Assembly (NCBI RefSeq): GCF_042186555.1
Contig: NC_133326.1
Coordinates: forward strand, 95,205,288 to 95,269,287
Length of the DNA: 64,000 nucleotides
Direction: 5' to 3'
Origin: Aquarana catesbeiana
Taxonomy: Eukaryota > Chordata > Amphibia > Anura > Ranidae
Shown: positions 22,341 through 33,197 of the stretch, piece after piece
Layout: each line of letters opens with the position of its first letter
How positions within the stretch are numbered: the first letter of the stretch is position 1
Notes under the pieces: generated by a model
The model's database searches: none
What the model was told of the DNA's origin: nothing
What the model saw: the letters and a program-made list of their open reading frames with translations, nothing else
Translations under genes and position numbers: made by a program

Positions 22341-22748
22341 ACATTTTCTCATGTTTTATTCCATTGAAGACCCTGCAAGTACATAAAAATACCCATTGAT
22401 GCACCATAAATACACCCAGCTCTTATTACTTATTTTGGACTGACAAAATACAGCCTTTTTGTGAACTGGTGTCAGCCCTGCCCAATTGTCTTTTACTAAA
22501 CTACTGAATCCCTGCCACCTTCCTCATCTCCACAACTAATTGTTTTGTAGTTCAATATAAAAATTGGGAGGGCTAATTACACAGGAGGTGTGCACAGGAC
22601 AGCTCTACATTTCTGACATCAGGTATGTGTGTGTCTGTTGTTCAGCATTGTTGTGAGTTTATGTATCTTTAAGGCCATGCCTGGTTCACTCATCTAGAAA
22701 ATTGCTGAAGTGAAGTAAGAATCCTTGATTTGCATACTTGTCAATAAC
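22341..22748. other. No gene recognised
   Basis: No motif or repeat structure seen. Confidence 0.4.
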
Positions 22749-22752
22749 TTAA

Positions 22753-23684
22753 CCACTTCAGCTCAGAAGGTTTCCCCCACTTCATGACCAGGCCATTTTT
22801 TGCGAAATGGCACTGCGTTGCTTTAACTGAAAATTGTGCGATCCTGTGATGCTGTACCCAAACAAAATTGATGTCTTTTTTTCCCCACAAATAGAGCTCT
22901 CTTTTGGTGTTATTTGATCACCTCTGCATTTTGTTTTTTTTGTGCTATAAACAAAAAAAAGACCGACAATTTTGAAAAAAACAAACAATAATTTTTTACT
23001 TTCTGCCCTAAAACATATCCAATAAAAAAATTTAAAAAATCTAATTTCTTCATCAATTTAGGCCAATATGTATTCTGCTATATATTTTTGGTAAAAAAAA
23101 TCCCAATAAGCTTATATTGATTGGTTTGCGCAAAAGTTATAGCGTCTACAAAATAGGGGATAGTTTTATGGCATTTTGTACGACATTTTTATTTTTACTC
23201 GTAATAGCGGCAATCAGCTATTTTTTGTGGGACTGCAACATTTTGGCAGACAAATCTGACACTTTTGTGGGGACCAGTGACACCAATACAGTGATCAGTG
23301 CTTAAAAAATTCACTGTCACTGTACTAATGACATGGCAGGGAAGGGGGTTAACATCAGGAGTAATCAAAGGGATTAAGTGTGCTCTCAGAGTGATTTCTA
23401 ACTGTGTGGGGGATGTGTAGGGGATGGCTTGACTAGAGGAAAACAGAGATCCATGTTTCTGCTTAGCAGAAACACAAGATCTTTTTTTTCCTCTCTGACA
23501 GAACGGCGTTCTTCCTCGTTTACATAGGCAGACCGGCGTTCTGCCTCTCCTGTCAACGATTGGCGGGTCCCGGCGGAACATTGTGCCTCCCAAACCCGGA
23601 AGAAGAGACAATGTACAGGTATGTTGTGTCGTGCAGCCGGGCCGCCTTGCGGCAGTAAATATGCAGTGGGCAGTCTGGAAGCAG
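22753..23684. mobile_element. piggyBac-like MITE between TTAA sites, 932 bp
   Basis: TTAA stands at 22749-22752 and 23685-23688. The left end CCACTTCAGCTC matches the CCACTT start of the 36217, 40261 and 52883 elements. The interior shares the A-rich block with ATATTTTTGGTAAAAAAAAT. The right end is worn. TTAA duplication is the piggyBac hallmark. Confidence 0.65.
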
Positions 23685-23818
23685 TTAAAGGATGAGTTCA
23701 CATTTGGGAACATGTTATATATCCCTCCCGTGTGGAGCGCCATGGTAGTTCATTGATTCTTCATGTCAGATTTTATCTGCCTGCCCATATGGGGTGTACG
23801 TGCACACCGATACTCTGA

Positions 23819-24195
23819 TGCCCTGTACACACGACCCTTTTTCCATCGGAATAAACTCTGAAGGTTTTTCTGACGGAGTTCGATGGAATTCTGCTCAAGC
23901 TGTCTTGCCTACACACGGTCCGACCGTCCAGAACGCGGTGACGTACAACACGTACGACGGGACTAGAAAACGGAAGTTCAATAGCCGGTAGCCAACAGCT
24001 TCCATTTCCTACTTGCTTCAGAGCATGCATCGTTTTTGGTACGTCGGAACAGCATACAGACGATCGGTTTTCCCGAATTGGTTCCGTCAGAAAAATTTAG
24101 AACATGTTCTCTTTCTAGGTCCGTCAGAATTTTTGACGTAAAAAGTCCGATGGGGCATACAAACTATCGGAATATACGATGAAAAGCTGATCACT
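23819..24195. mobile_element. Harbinger-like MITE, diverged
   Basis: It starts GCCCTGTACACACGACCC and contains inverted blocks near each end (TTCTGACGGAGTTCGATGG with GGTTCCGTCAGAAAAA). The right end is not clear. Terminus and CG-rich style place it with the CCCCGTACACACGATC family. Confidence 0.55.
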
Positions 24196-24721
24196 AGTGC
24201 AATGCTTTACAGGCTCAAAAAAAAAAAAAAAAAAATTGATGCACATTTTTTTTTACCAGCCAAAAAATGTGCATTTATTATTTTTTTCTAAAAAGTGAAC
24301 ATATCCTTTAAAAAGTACTGAAGCCACAAGATCAGCATGACAAACAAGAACTAGTTTTTCAAAAAAAGAAATTGGCAATGACAAACTATGTTTTAGTATT
24401 CCATGACAAATTTATTTTAACAATTCTTTTTTTTTGTGTAGCTCCAAGTATACTGGAAGCAATAGAGCCTGAAGTTGTGTGAGTTTTTTTGGTAACATAT
24501 CGACTTGAACAAGCACCTGTTTGGAACACTGCCCACTACACACTGCCCTTGTTCTACTGATCTGTTATACCTTGCAAAAAGAATTGAGATTTACAACTGG
24601 AACACTACCAGGATGAATGATTGGGGTTGGGGGGAGGGCAATAACTTAGGATGATAGTTATGCTAATGCTGACACAAGCCTTAGCACACATCACTTATTT
24701 ATTTCTAGAAGACGTGACTAA
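24196..24721. other. Unassigned sequence
   Basis: Contains a poly-A run (24218-24235). No gene. Confidence 0.4.
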
Positions 24722-24905
24722 GACTGGCCATACATTATACAATTTTCTTGTACAATGTTCCCTTAGATTTAGCAAAACCATATAATATGAAGTCAAACCT
24801 AAACACTTTCAATTTGTATGCAATCAGGCAGGCCCTAGCACTACTTAATTGAAGGTAAATCTAAATTACATTGAATAAGAAAATTGTATAATATATGACC
24901 AGCTC
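24722..24905. mobile_element. 184-bp Harbinger-like MITE, TAA duplication, second copy
   Basis: Ends GACTGGCCATACATTATAC and GTATAATATATGACCAGCTC are inverted, with TAA at 24719-24721 and 24906-24908. Its core is nearly the same as in 20742-20925, but the termini differ. Confidence 0.8.
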
Positions 24906-25049
24906 TAAAAAACTGCTGGTCAGCATATGGTTGGCTCTGTGTATATTGAGCAAAAATCTTGACCAGGAAAAAAACTAAACATAATGTCCTATAAACAGGA
25001 ACATCACGAACTAAGAGAAGGGCTGGACAATAGTTTGACACACATCCTT

Positions 25050-25885
25050 TATTATTATAAACCGAATTCACCAAAAGAAAAATTATAGATGAAATAGTGG
25101 CGCTTATCCCCAGGTGGGGAGATGCCAGACACTCTTATCCAGCCAGTGAGCTGAATACAGACGTGACTAGAGAAAAAGTGAAAAAACATATATTGCTAAA
25201 TATCCCAAAAAGTAAAAATTAATATTAAATAAAATAAATGATTCAATAAATTCAATATGAGCTAATATAAATTATAACACTCAGTGAAAGTGATATACAA
25301 ATATATAAATCCAAGAAAAAATATATAATGAAAATTGAACACAGTAAATATCTATAAAGTCCAGAAACCAATCAATCGTGAAAAATAATCGTGAAAATAT
25401 TTGAAGAAAGTCCAAAAAAAGAGTGAGGGTGACTCCAAAACTGCTCAGCTGTGTTTTCGAACATCCACCACACCTCTGTGACGTGAATCCACTCCCTGCT
25501 GAAATTCAAACTCACCAGCTGTTAAGGCCTCTTACTCTCGTGTTTGGCCTGACAGAGCCTCTAACCCAATTACATGGGGGTTAACATGCGAGCATACACC
25601 TCCACTGCTCCATAGGAACACCGCTTTTCTCAGGTTGGCAGTATGACATAAAAATAAAAGAAGCTCCAATAGTGTAATCTCGTTTAAAAGATTTAATCAC
25701 ATATAAAACAACTTGTAATGAACTCACATTTAAAATAAAATAACAGGCAAGTCACTTCACGGCAAATGGAGAACTCCCACAGCACAGCAAGCAATAGCAA
25801 CTGAAATAACAACAGGCAGGCCACAGGGGACCCAGGAGGTGTGTGCTCACGTTCGTCTCACCCATCCGCAGCACTCGTCCCTTCA
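25050..25885. repeat. Dispersed frog repeat, A/T-rich, leading into a hairpin
   Basis: The stretch starts near AGATGAAATAGTGGCGCTTA and holds sequences such as GTGACGTGAATCCACTCC. Its left flank ACCGAATTCACC (25060-25071) has its inverse GTGAATTCGGTTTAT at 26080-26095. The whole 25058-26095 span may therefore be one foldback unit. Class not assigned. Confidence 0.45.
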
Positions 25886-26080
25886 CTGGAGCTCCGCTCT
25901 GTTCCCCTTCACTCCCTCCTCTAGTACTCGTATGAGATCGCCGTGTAGCTACGCCCCCGACATGTTTCATCATAAAGATTTAATCATGGGGTTATGATGA
26001 AACATGTCGGGGCGTAGCTACACGGCGATCTCATACAAGTACTAGAGGAGGGAGCGAAGGGGGACAGAGCGGAGCTCCAG
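25886..26080. repeat. Hairpin with 88-bp arms
   Basis: The left arm runs 25886-25972 and the right arm 25993-26080, starting CTGGAGCTCCGCTCTGTTCC and mirrored to the end. The loop is about 20 bp. Arms differ at only a few bases. The reading frame 25752-25973 on the minus strand is a by-product. Confidence 0.82.
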
Positions 26081-26095
26081 TGAATTCGGTTTATA

Positions 26096-26389
26096 TACAT
26101 TTTATTGTTAAGTGGCAGCTTTGGTAAAGTTTTGACATTTATTAACATAGCGCGGAGGTGGTAATACAGGTCAGGGGTGGCGTAATTTGCACCTGGTTAT
26201 CTCCAGTCTTCAACATCCTTTATTATTACCTATACTATTCATTACTACTGAATATCAAGTTAGAACTATTTTTAAAACCAAAATGTTTTCTTCTTATGTG
26301 GTTCTTTGAAAAATATATATTAAATACTACCAAAATCTGAAGATCTGACAGAGCTGCTAGAAACTTTTTTTCAAATCACATGATATAAT
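26096..26389. other. No gene recognised
   Basis: No repeat or coding structure seen. Confidence 0.35.
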
Positions 26390-26740
26390 GAACTTGTAAG
26401 AAATAATCACAGCGCTTACAAAAATTAACAAATTATAAATTGATCCGAAAGTGTATAATAATGCCAATAGAGTCCCAAATAAAGTGCTCTTGTGCTCCAA
26501 TCTTCTTAAAAGTGCTGAAAACTTCACTCTGATGTGACACACACCTTTTGTGTGTAAGATCAGGCACGTAGAAAGCAAGTGATCTCACCTGGGAATGCCG
26601 TAACTAGAGTGCATTCCTCCGCAACCAGAAGTGACATCATTCAGCCTCTGGACCGGCAATTATGTTGACGCATTACGCCCTCCCACAAGGCGTCATCAAG
26701 GACATCAATAGTAGACTTGGTGTTGAGTTATTCACATTAA
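26390..26740. repeat. Dispersed repeat fragment
   Basis: Blocks such as ATAATCACAGCGCTTACAAA, GTGATCTCACCTGGGAATGC and GACGCATTACGCCCTCC have the same style as 25050-25885 and 11641-11900. No termini found. Confidence 0.4.
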
Positions 26741-26784
26741 AGTGTTTGTTATCCTAAAAAAAAAAATTGACCTTGTTCCCGTAG

Positions 26785-27980
26785 CCTCCCTGGCAGTATG
26801 ATTATGTCAGATTTTTGCATCTCAAAGTGGTACAATTGTTTTGCAAAGAAATTTGGCATTTTATATTGTAGGCCTGTAATTCTTAGCAATAACACACTTA
26901 AATCTGTCCAAACAAGAGTATAGTAGATATCCCGGTATGATAAAGTTTGAAACACAAAATTATAATATAATAAATAACTATAAATAATTATAAAAAATAA
27001 TAATAAAATTAATTTCCCCACGATTCACTAATCGCTCAATTCTGCAAGTGTTCTGATTTACTATCACTGTTTTCTAGCTGGTCTAAAACCACTTTTGACG
27101 TAAAGGGACACTTTTTATTTGCTATGGACAATCTCAAGTTTCCAGGCAGAAAGAACAGTATTTATAATATAAAACTGCATGCAGGGCATTGGACAAAGCA
27201 CTAGGGAAAAAAGGCATGTGAAATGATTTCATAAAGTAATGTAATCTGTAAGATTAGAGTGTACTGTATGTGTTATGAATTTTCAATTTTTTAAATTTGC
27301 TGCTGGGCTCCGCCCCCATGCGTCGCAATGCTCGCATGGAAAGGAGCCCGGCACACAGGACATCGGGGTGGAGGACAGAGCGGGACAAGGTAAGTACACT
27401 GAACCAAGATCCTGCAATGCAATCCTGTGGCTCAAGGTTACCGCTAATGGTTCTGAAATTTAAAGCGGGGGTTCACCCACACCGCCAAAAAAAAAAAATA
27501 TTAAAAGCCAGCAGCTACAAATACTGCAGCTGCTGACTTTTAATACATGGCCACTTACCTGTCCCAGGGTCCAGCGATGTCGGCAGGGGACGCCGAGAAC
27601 CCGCTCGGTTCTCGGCAGCTGCCGCCGCCATCCTAGGTGAGGGAATCAGGAAGTGAAGCGTTGCGGCTTCACTTCCCGGTTCCCTACTGCACATGCGCGA
27701 GTCGGGCTGCGCGTCCCTAGTGGTCCCCGCTCTCTCCTGGGAGCTGTGTGTTCCCAGCAGACAGCGCGGTCGGGACGGGAAGAGGCATAGACTCCCATGG
27801 GAGTCTATGCCAGAAGTGGGTGCAAATACCTGTCTTAGACAGGTATCTGCACCCCCCTCCCCCCTGAAAGGTGCCAAATGTGACACCGGAGGGGGGGAGG
27901 GTTCCGAAAAGCGGAAGTTCCATTTTTGTGTGGAACTCCGCTTTAACCCCGAGCCACACTCGGGAAAACTGCCAGGGAGG
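26785..27980. mobile_element. piggyBac-like element with CCTCCCTGGC ends, carrying a nested insertion
   Basis: Left end CCTCCCTGGCAGTA and right end CTGCCAGGGAGG are inverted. The right end abuts TTAA (27981-27984) and the left flank GTAG looks like a mutated TTAA. A second element (27460-27945) sits inside, near the right end. The A/T-rich middle has no transposase motifs. Confidence 0.65.
27460..27945. mobile_element. Nested non-autonomous element, AAAGCGGGGGTTCACCC family
   Basis: Left end TTAAAGCGGGGGTTCACCC, right end TGGAACTCCGCTTTAA. The left half has AAAAGCCAGCAGCTACAA then TGCAGCTGCTGACTTTTAA. It interrupts the 26785-27980 element, so it is the younger insertion. The frames 27515-27886 and 27693-27995 are incidental. 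Confidence 0.7.
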
Positions 27981-28239
27981 TTAAAGCATGAATAACAGCA
28001 CGATGCTAGTGCTGTGTAATTTGACCCCCTGTATCATATAAAATACCTGACTGATCCTGCCTGGTTCTGCCCTCCCCCCTGTAAATGGACCGTGGTTTAT
28101 CATGGCTGCTGTGCCCTGACACCGTGGTCAGTTTATGTGTCTCCATCAGCCACAGCTCTCCTCTGTTCTCCTCCCCTCCCTCCCTGCCTGTCAGCTGTGT
28201 CAGGGCCACTCTGCTCCCTGTCTCTTCCCTTCCTGCTCC

Positions 28240-28600
28240 TAAAAAAAACAATGTTCTGATCATACAATCCCCTGTCTTAAATAAGGACATGTGTCCCACC
28301 ATGTGCCCCACTGCATGTGTTTTATAAAAAATATGCCGACTTCTACCTTATTTCAGAGTGCCTCTTGGCGCTCACGTGACTACTCGCTGCTCTCCTCCCC
28401 TCCTCCCAGCTGACTTCAGCAGGAGTTCTTGGCCACTGCATTTGTCAGCCCAGGAGAGGAGAGCGGCGAGAAGTCACGTGAGCGCGGGGAAGCACTCTGA
28501 AATAAGGTAGAAGTCGGCATATTTTTATAAAACACGTGCATTGGGGCACATTTCCTGTTTAACAAAGGGGATTGTATGATCTTATCATAGTAGCTTTACA
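28240..28600. repeat. Foldback element with about 120-bp arms
   Basis: The left arm (about 28254-28380: GATCATACAATCCCCTGTC, then TATGCCGACTTCTACCTTAT) is mirrored at about 28455-28580. The centre is a G+C-rich loop near 28420. The arms contain CACGTGAC-type sites. Class unknown. Confidence 0.75.
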
Positions 28601-28634
28601 ACCAATTTAAGGTGATCACAGGGGGAAAGGGGCA

Positions 28635-28642
28635 CTCTTTAC
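28635..28642. repeat. 8-bp target duplication, left copy
   Basis: CTCTTTAC here is repeated exactly at 31625-31632, on either side of the 2982-bp palindrome. Confidence 0.85.
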
Positions 28643-31624
28643 TAGGGATGAGCCGAACACCCCACTGTTCAGTTCGCACCAGAACATGCGAACAGGAAAA
28701 AAGTTTGCTCGAACACGCGAACACCGTTAAAGTCTATGGGACACGAACATGAATAATCAAAAGTGCTAATTTTAAAGGCTTATATGCAAGTTATTGTCAT
28801 AAAAAGTGTTTGGGGACCCGGGTCCTGCCCCAGGGATCAATGCAAAAAAAAGTTTTAAAAACGGCCGTTTTTTCAGGAGCAGTGATTTTAATAATGCTTA
28901 AAGTCAATCAATAAAAGTGCAATATCCCTTTAAATTTCGTACCTGGGGGGTGTCTATAGTATGCCTGTAAAGGGCCGCATGTTTCCCGTGTTTAGAACAG
29001 TCTGACAGCAAAATGACATTTCGAAGGAAAAAACCCATTTAAAACTACCCGCGGCTATTGCATTGCCGACAATACACATAGAAGTTCATTGATAAAAACG
29101 GCATGGGAATTCCCCACAGGGAAACCCCGAACCAAAATTTAAAAAAAAAATGACGTGGGAGTCCCCCTAAATTCCATACCAGGCCCTTCAGGTCTGGTAT
29201 GGATATTAAGGGGAACCCCGGCCAAAATTAAAAAAAAAAAAATGACGTGGGGTTCCCCCTAAATTCCATACCAGACCCTTCAGGTCTGGTATGGATTTTA
29301 AGGGGAACCCCGTGCCAAAAAAAAAAAACGGCGTGGGGTCCCCCCAAAAATCCATACCAGACCCTTATCCGAGCACGCAACCTGGCAGGCCGCAGGAAAA
29401 GAGGAGGGGATGAGAGTGCGGCCCCCCCCTGAACCGTACCAGGCCACATGCCCTCAACATTGGCAGGGTGCTTTGGGGTAGCCCCCCAAAACACCTTGTC
29501 CCCATGTTGATGAGGACAAGGGCCTCATCCCCACAACCCTGGCCGGAGGTTGTGGGGGTCTGCGGGCGGGGGGCTTATCAGAATCTGGAAGCCCCCTTTA
29601 ACAAGGGGACCCCCAGATCCCGCCCCCCTGTGTGAAATGGTAAGGGGGTACTTACCCCTACCATTTCACTAAAAAACTGTCAAAAATGTTAAAAATGACA
29701 AGAGACAGTTTTTGACAATTCCTTTATTTAAATGCTTTTTCTTTCTTCTATCTTCCTTCATCTTCTTCTTCTTCTGGTTCTTCCTCTGGCGTTCTCGTCC
29801 AGCATCTCCTCCGCGGCGTCTTCTATCTTCTTCTCCTCGGGCCGCTCCGCACCCATGGCATGGGGGGAGGCTCCCGCTCTTCTCTTCATCTTCTTCTTCA
29901 TCCTCTTCTCTTCTTCCTTCTTCTCTTCTTCTCTTCTTCATTTTCTTCTCCGGGCCGCTCCGCACCCATGCTGGCATGGAGGGAGGCTCCCGCTGTGTGA
30001 CGGCGTCTCCTCGTCTGACGGTTCTTAAATAACAGGGGGGGGGACACCCGGTGACCCCGCCCCCCTCTGACGCACGGTGACTTGACGGGACTTCCCTGTG
30101 ACGTCACGGGGAATGCCACAGGGAAGTCCCGTCATGTCCCGTGCGTCAGAGGGGGCGGGGTCACCGGGTGGCCCCGCCCCCCGTTATTTAAGAACCGTCA
30201 GACGAGGAGACGCCGTCACACAGCGGGAGCCTCCCTCCATGCCAGCATGGATGCGGAGTGGCCCGGAGAAGAAAATGAAGAAGAGAAGAAGAGAAGAAGG
30301 AAGAAGAGAAGAGGATGAAGAAGAAGATGAAGAGAAAAGCGGGAGCCTCCCCCCATGCCATGGATGCGGAGCGGCCCGAGGAGAAGAAGATAGAAGACGC
30401 CGCGGAGGAGATGCTGGACGAGAACGCCGGAGGAAGAACCAGAAGAGCCAGAAGAAGAAGATGAAGGAAGATAGAAGAAAGAAGAAGCATTTAAATAAAG
30501 GAATTGTCAAAAACTGTCTCTTGTCATTTTTAACATTTTTGACAGTTTTTTAGTGAAATGGTAGGGGTAAGTACCCCCTTACCATTTCACACAGGAGGGG
30601 GCCGGGATCTGGGGGTCCCCTTGTTAAAGGGGGCTTCCAGATTCCGATAAGCCCCCCGCCCGCAGACCCCCACAACCACCGGCCAGGGTTGTGGGGATGA
30701 GGCCCTTGTCCTCATCAACATGGGGACAAGGTGTTTTGGGGGGCTACCCCAAAGCACCCTCCCAATGTTGAGGGCATGTGGCCTGGTACGGTTCAGGAGG
30801 GGGGGCCGCACTCTCATCCCCCCCTCTTTTCCTGCGGCCTGCCAGGTTGCGTGCTCAGATAAGGGTCTGGTATGGATTTTTGGGGGGACCCCAAGCCGTT
30901 TTTTTTTTTTTTTTGGCGCGGGGTTCCCCTTAAAATCCATACCAGACCTGAAGGGTCTGGTATGGAATTTAGGGGGAACCCCACATCATTTTTTTTTTTT
31001 TAATTTTGGCTGGGGTTCCCCTTAATATCCATACCAAACCTGAAGGGCCTGGTATGGAATTTAGGGGGACTCCCACGTCATTTTTTTTTTTAATTTTGGT
31101 TCGGGGTTTCCCTGTGGGGAATTCCCATGCCGATTTTATCAATGAACTTCTATGTGTATTGTCGGCAATGCAATAGCCGCGGGTAGTTTTAAATGGGTTT
31201 TTTCCTTCGAAATGTCATTTTGCTGTCAGACTGTTCTAAACACGGGAAACATGCGCCCCTTTACAGGCATACTATAGACACCCCCCAGGTACAAAATTTA
31301 AAGGGATATTACACTTTTATTGTTTGACTTTAAGCATTATTAAAATCACTGCTCCTGAAAAAACGGACGTTTTTAAAACTTTTTTTTGCATTAATCCATG
31401 TCACCTGGGGCAGGACCCGGGTCTCCAAACACTTTTTAGAACAATAACTTGCATATAAGCCTTTAAAATTAGCACTTTTGATTTCTCCCATAGACTTTTA
31501 AAGGTTGTTCTGCGGCATTTGAATTTGCCGCGAACACCCCAAATTGTTCGCTGTTCGGCGAACTTGCGAACAGCCAATGTTCGAGTCGAACATGAGTTTG
31601 ACTCGAACTCGAAGCTCATCCCTA
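28643..31624. mobile_element. Giant palindromic hAT-like foldback element, 2982 bp
   Basis: The ends TAGGGATGAGC and GCTCATCCCTA are exact inverses, flanked by a perfect 8-bp CTCTTTAC duplication. This is the pattern of hAT transposons. From both ends inward the arms mirror each other almost base for base to a short centre near 30097-30118 (around GACGTCACGGGGAATGCC). Each arm of about 1.45 kb holds outer unique sequence, short hairpins around CCAGACC/GGTCTGG, a G+C-rich block, and a purine- or pyrimidine-rich block. The long Lys/Glu/Arg-rich and Ser/Phe-rich frames (for example 30098-30553 and 29712-30032) are the two faces of the GAA/TTC-rich block and have no known domain. No transposase. 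A truncated relative is at 58539-58735. Confidence 0.9.
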
Positions 31625-31632
31625 CTCTTTAC
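31625..31632. repeat. 8-bp target duplication, right copy
   Basis: CTCTTTAC, identical to 28635-28642. Confidence 0.85.
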
Positions 31633-31649
31633 CTATGGAATTGCTTATT

Positions 31650-31975
31650 CACAGTAAGAGCTGTGAAAGTGTGAAATAGACTCCCTCAAGAGCTAGTTCT
31701 GTCCACCTTAGTAGATTGTTTTAGAAAACACCTGTATTCTTTACTAAATGTACATAATATAACTGAATATTAACATTTATAGGTAAAGTTGATACAGGGA
31801 ACATCCAATTGCCTCTTGGGGGATAAGGAAGGCATTTTTTCCTCTGCTGGAGCAAACTGGATCATGTTTTGCTATTTTTTTTTTTTTTTTGCCTTCCTCT
31901 GGATCAACTGTGGGTATTGGATTGTGTATATAAGGTTGTAAAAAAATAAATACAGTTTTACCCCTTTTTATTGTT
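31650..31975 (+). mobile_element. CR1-type LINE 3' UTR fragment
   Basis: The run with CAGTAAGAGCTGTGAAAGTG, AAGGCATTTTTTCCTCTGC, GGAGCAAACTGGATCATG and TTGCCTTCCTCTGGATCAAC is the conserved 3' tail of CR1/L2-like LINEs. It is of the same kind as the element at 11900-14757, whose own tail is missing. It lies just right of the big palindrome. Confidence 0.75.
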
Positions 31976-32261
31976 TGAACTAGATGTATTTTTTCAACCA
32001 GACTAACTACGTATTGTAACTATATAATCAAACAAGAATGCAGTTTAAAACAAATGAAATCATGGTAAATATAATTACCAAAATTTTATTTCTCATAAAT
32101 TAGACTACCGTATATACTTGAGTATAGGTCGATCCGAATATAAGCCGAGGCCCCTAATTTACCACAAAAAGCTGGGAAAACTTATTGACCCGAGTATAAG
32201 CCGAGGGTGAGAAATGCAGCAGCTACTGTAAGTGGAAAAAGCGGGTCAACAATGCCCATAT

Positions 32262-32695
32262 GCAGCTGCATGCCTCCCTGTGTCCTGTGCATGCCTCCCT
32301 GTGTCCTGTGTATACCTCACTGTGTCCTGTGCATGCCCCCCGAGTCCTGTGCATGCCTCCCCGTGTCCTGTGCATGCCTCCCCGCGTGTCCTATGCATGC
32401 CTCCCCATGTCCTGTGCATGCCTCCCCGTGTCCTGTGCATGCCTCCCCGTGTCCTGTGCATACCTCCCCGTGTCCTGTGCATACCTCCCCGTGTCCTGTG
32501 CATACCTCCCTGTGTCCTGTGTATGCCTCCCTGTGTCCTGTGCACGCCTACCCATGTCCTGTGCATGCCTCCTCATGTCCTGTGCATGCCTCCCCGTGTC
32601 CTGTGCATACCTCCCTGTGTCCTGTGTATGCCTCCCTGTGTCCTGTGCATGATTCCCTGTGTCCTGTGTATACCTCCCTGTGTCCATTGCAGCCT
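32262..32695. repeat. 21-bp minisatellite inside the MITE
   Basis: About 20 units of the type CATGCCTCCCTGTGTCCTGTG. The unit is a multiple of three, so all six frames stay open, which creates the long apparent proteins at 32207-32860, 32232-32957 and on the minus strand. They are not genes. Confidence 0.93.
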
Positions 32696-32824
32696 ACCTG
32701 TGCCAATCTGCATCCTCTCTGTGTCCTGTGCATGCCGCCGTATGGCGATCTGCAGCCTCCATGTGCCGATCTGCAGCCACCATTGCACCTATCAGTGTGT
32801 CATAAAAACATACAGCGGCCATTC

Positions 32825-33050
32825 CAGTGTTCAAAAGCCGCGCCTCCTCCTCGTCTGTGATAGGCAGAGCACTCAATTTCCCAGCAGTCAGTGTTCAGCC
32901 TATCACGGACATCCACTCATCCTCATACCACGGACGAGGATGAGAGGATGTACGTGATAGGCTGAACACTGACTGCTGGGAAATTGAGTGTTCTGCCTAT
33001 CACAGACGAGGAGGAGGCGTGGCTTTTGAACAGTGGAATGACCGCCGTAT
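32825..33050. repeat. Near-perfect palindrome inside the MITE
   Basis: Arms of about 105 bp meet near 32937. They carry CTCCTCCTCGTCTGTGATAG and TTTCCCAGCAGTCAGTG on the left and their inverse on the right. Arms differ at only a few sites. The same palindrome occurs at 42120-42320. Confidence 0.9.
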
Positions 33051-33197
33051 GTTTTTATGACACGCTGGCCGCCGTCTGTCTGCATGACACGCTGATCAGG
33101 TAGGCAGACGGCGGTGACTCGAGTATAAGCCGAGGGGGGCACTTTCAGCCTAAAAAAAGGGCTGAAAATCTCGGCTTATACTCCAGTATATACGGTA

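Larger units (their letters stand above)
32108..33195. mobile_element. TA-flanked MITE with minisatellite and palindrome, 1088 bp
   Basis: The ends CCGTATATACTTGAGTATA and TATACTCCAGTATATACGG are inverted and flanked by TA (32106-32107 and 33196-33197). Inner parts of both ends carry AGTATAAGCCGAGG. It contains a 21-bp tandem array (32262-32695) and a palindrome (about 32825-33050). A second copy is at 41605-42482. TA duplication suggests a Tc1/mariner-type source. No transposase. Confidence 0.82.

Noticed and set aside
30098..30553. 151-residue Lys/Glu/Arg-rich protein resembling a nuclear or charged coiled protein
   Set aside because: It lies in the purine-rich block of a palindrome and has a mirror twin on the other arm; composition alone explains it.
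32207..32957. Long Cys/Pro-rich and Val/Cys/Met-rich proteins, with matching Thr/Gly/His-rich frames on the minus strand
   Set aside because: They come from a 21-bp tandem unit; a multiple of three keeps all frames open. The array lies within a MITE.
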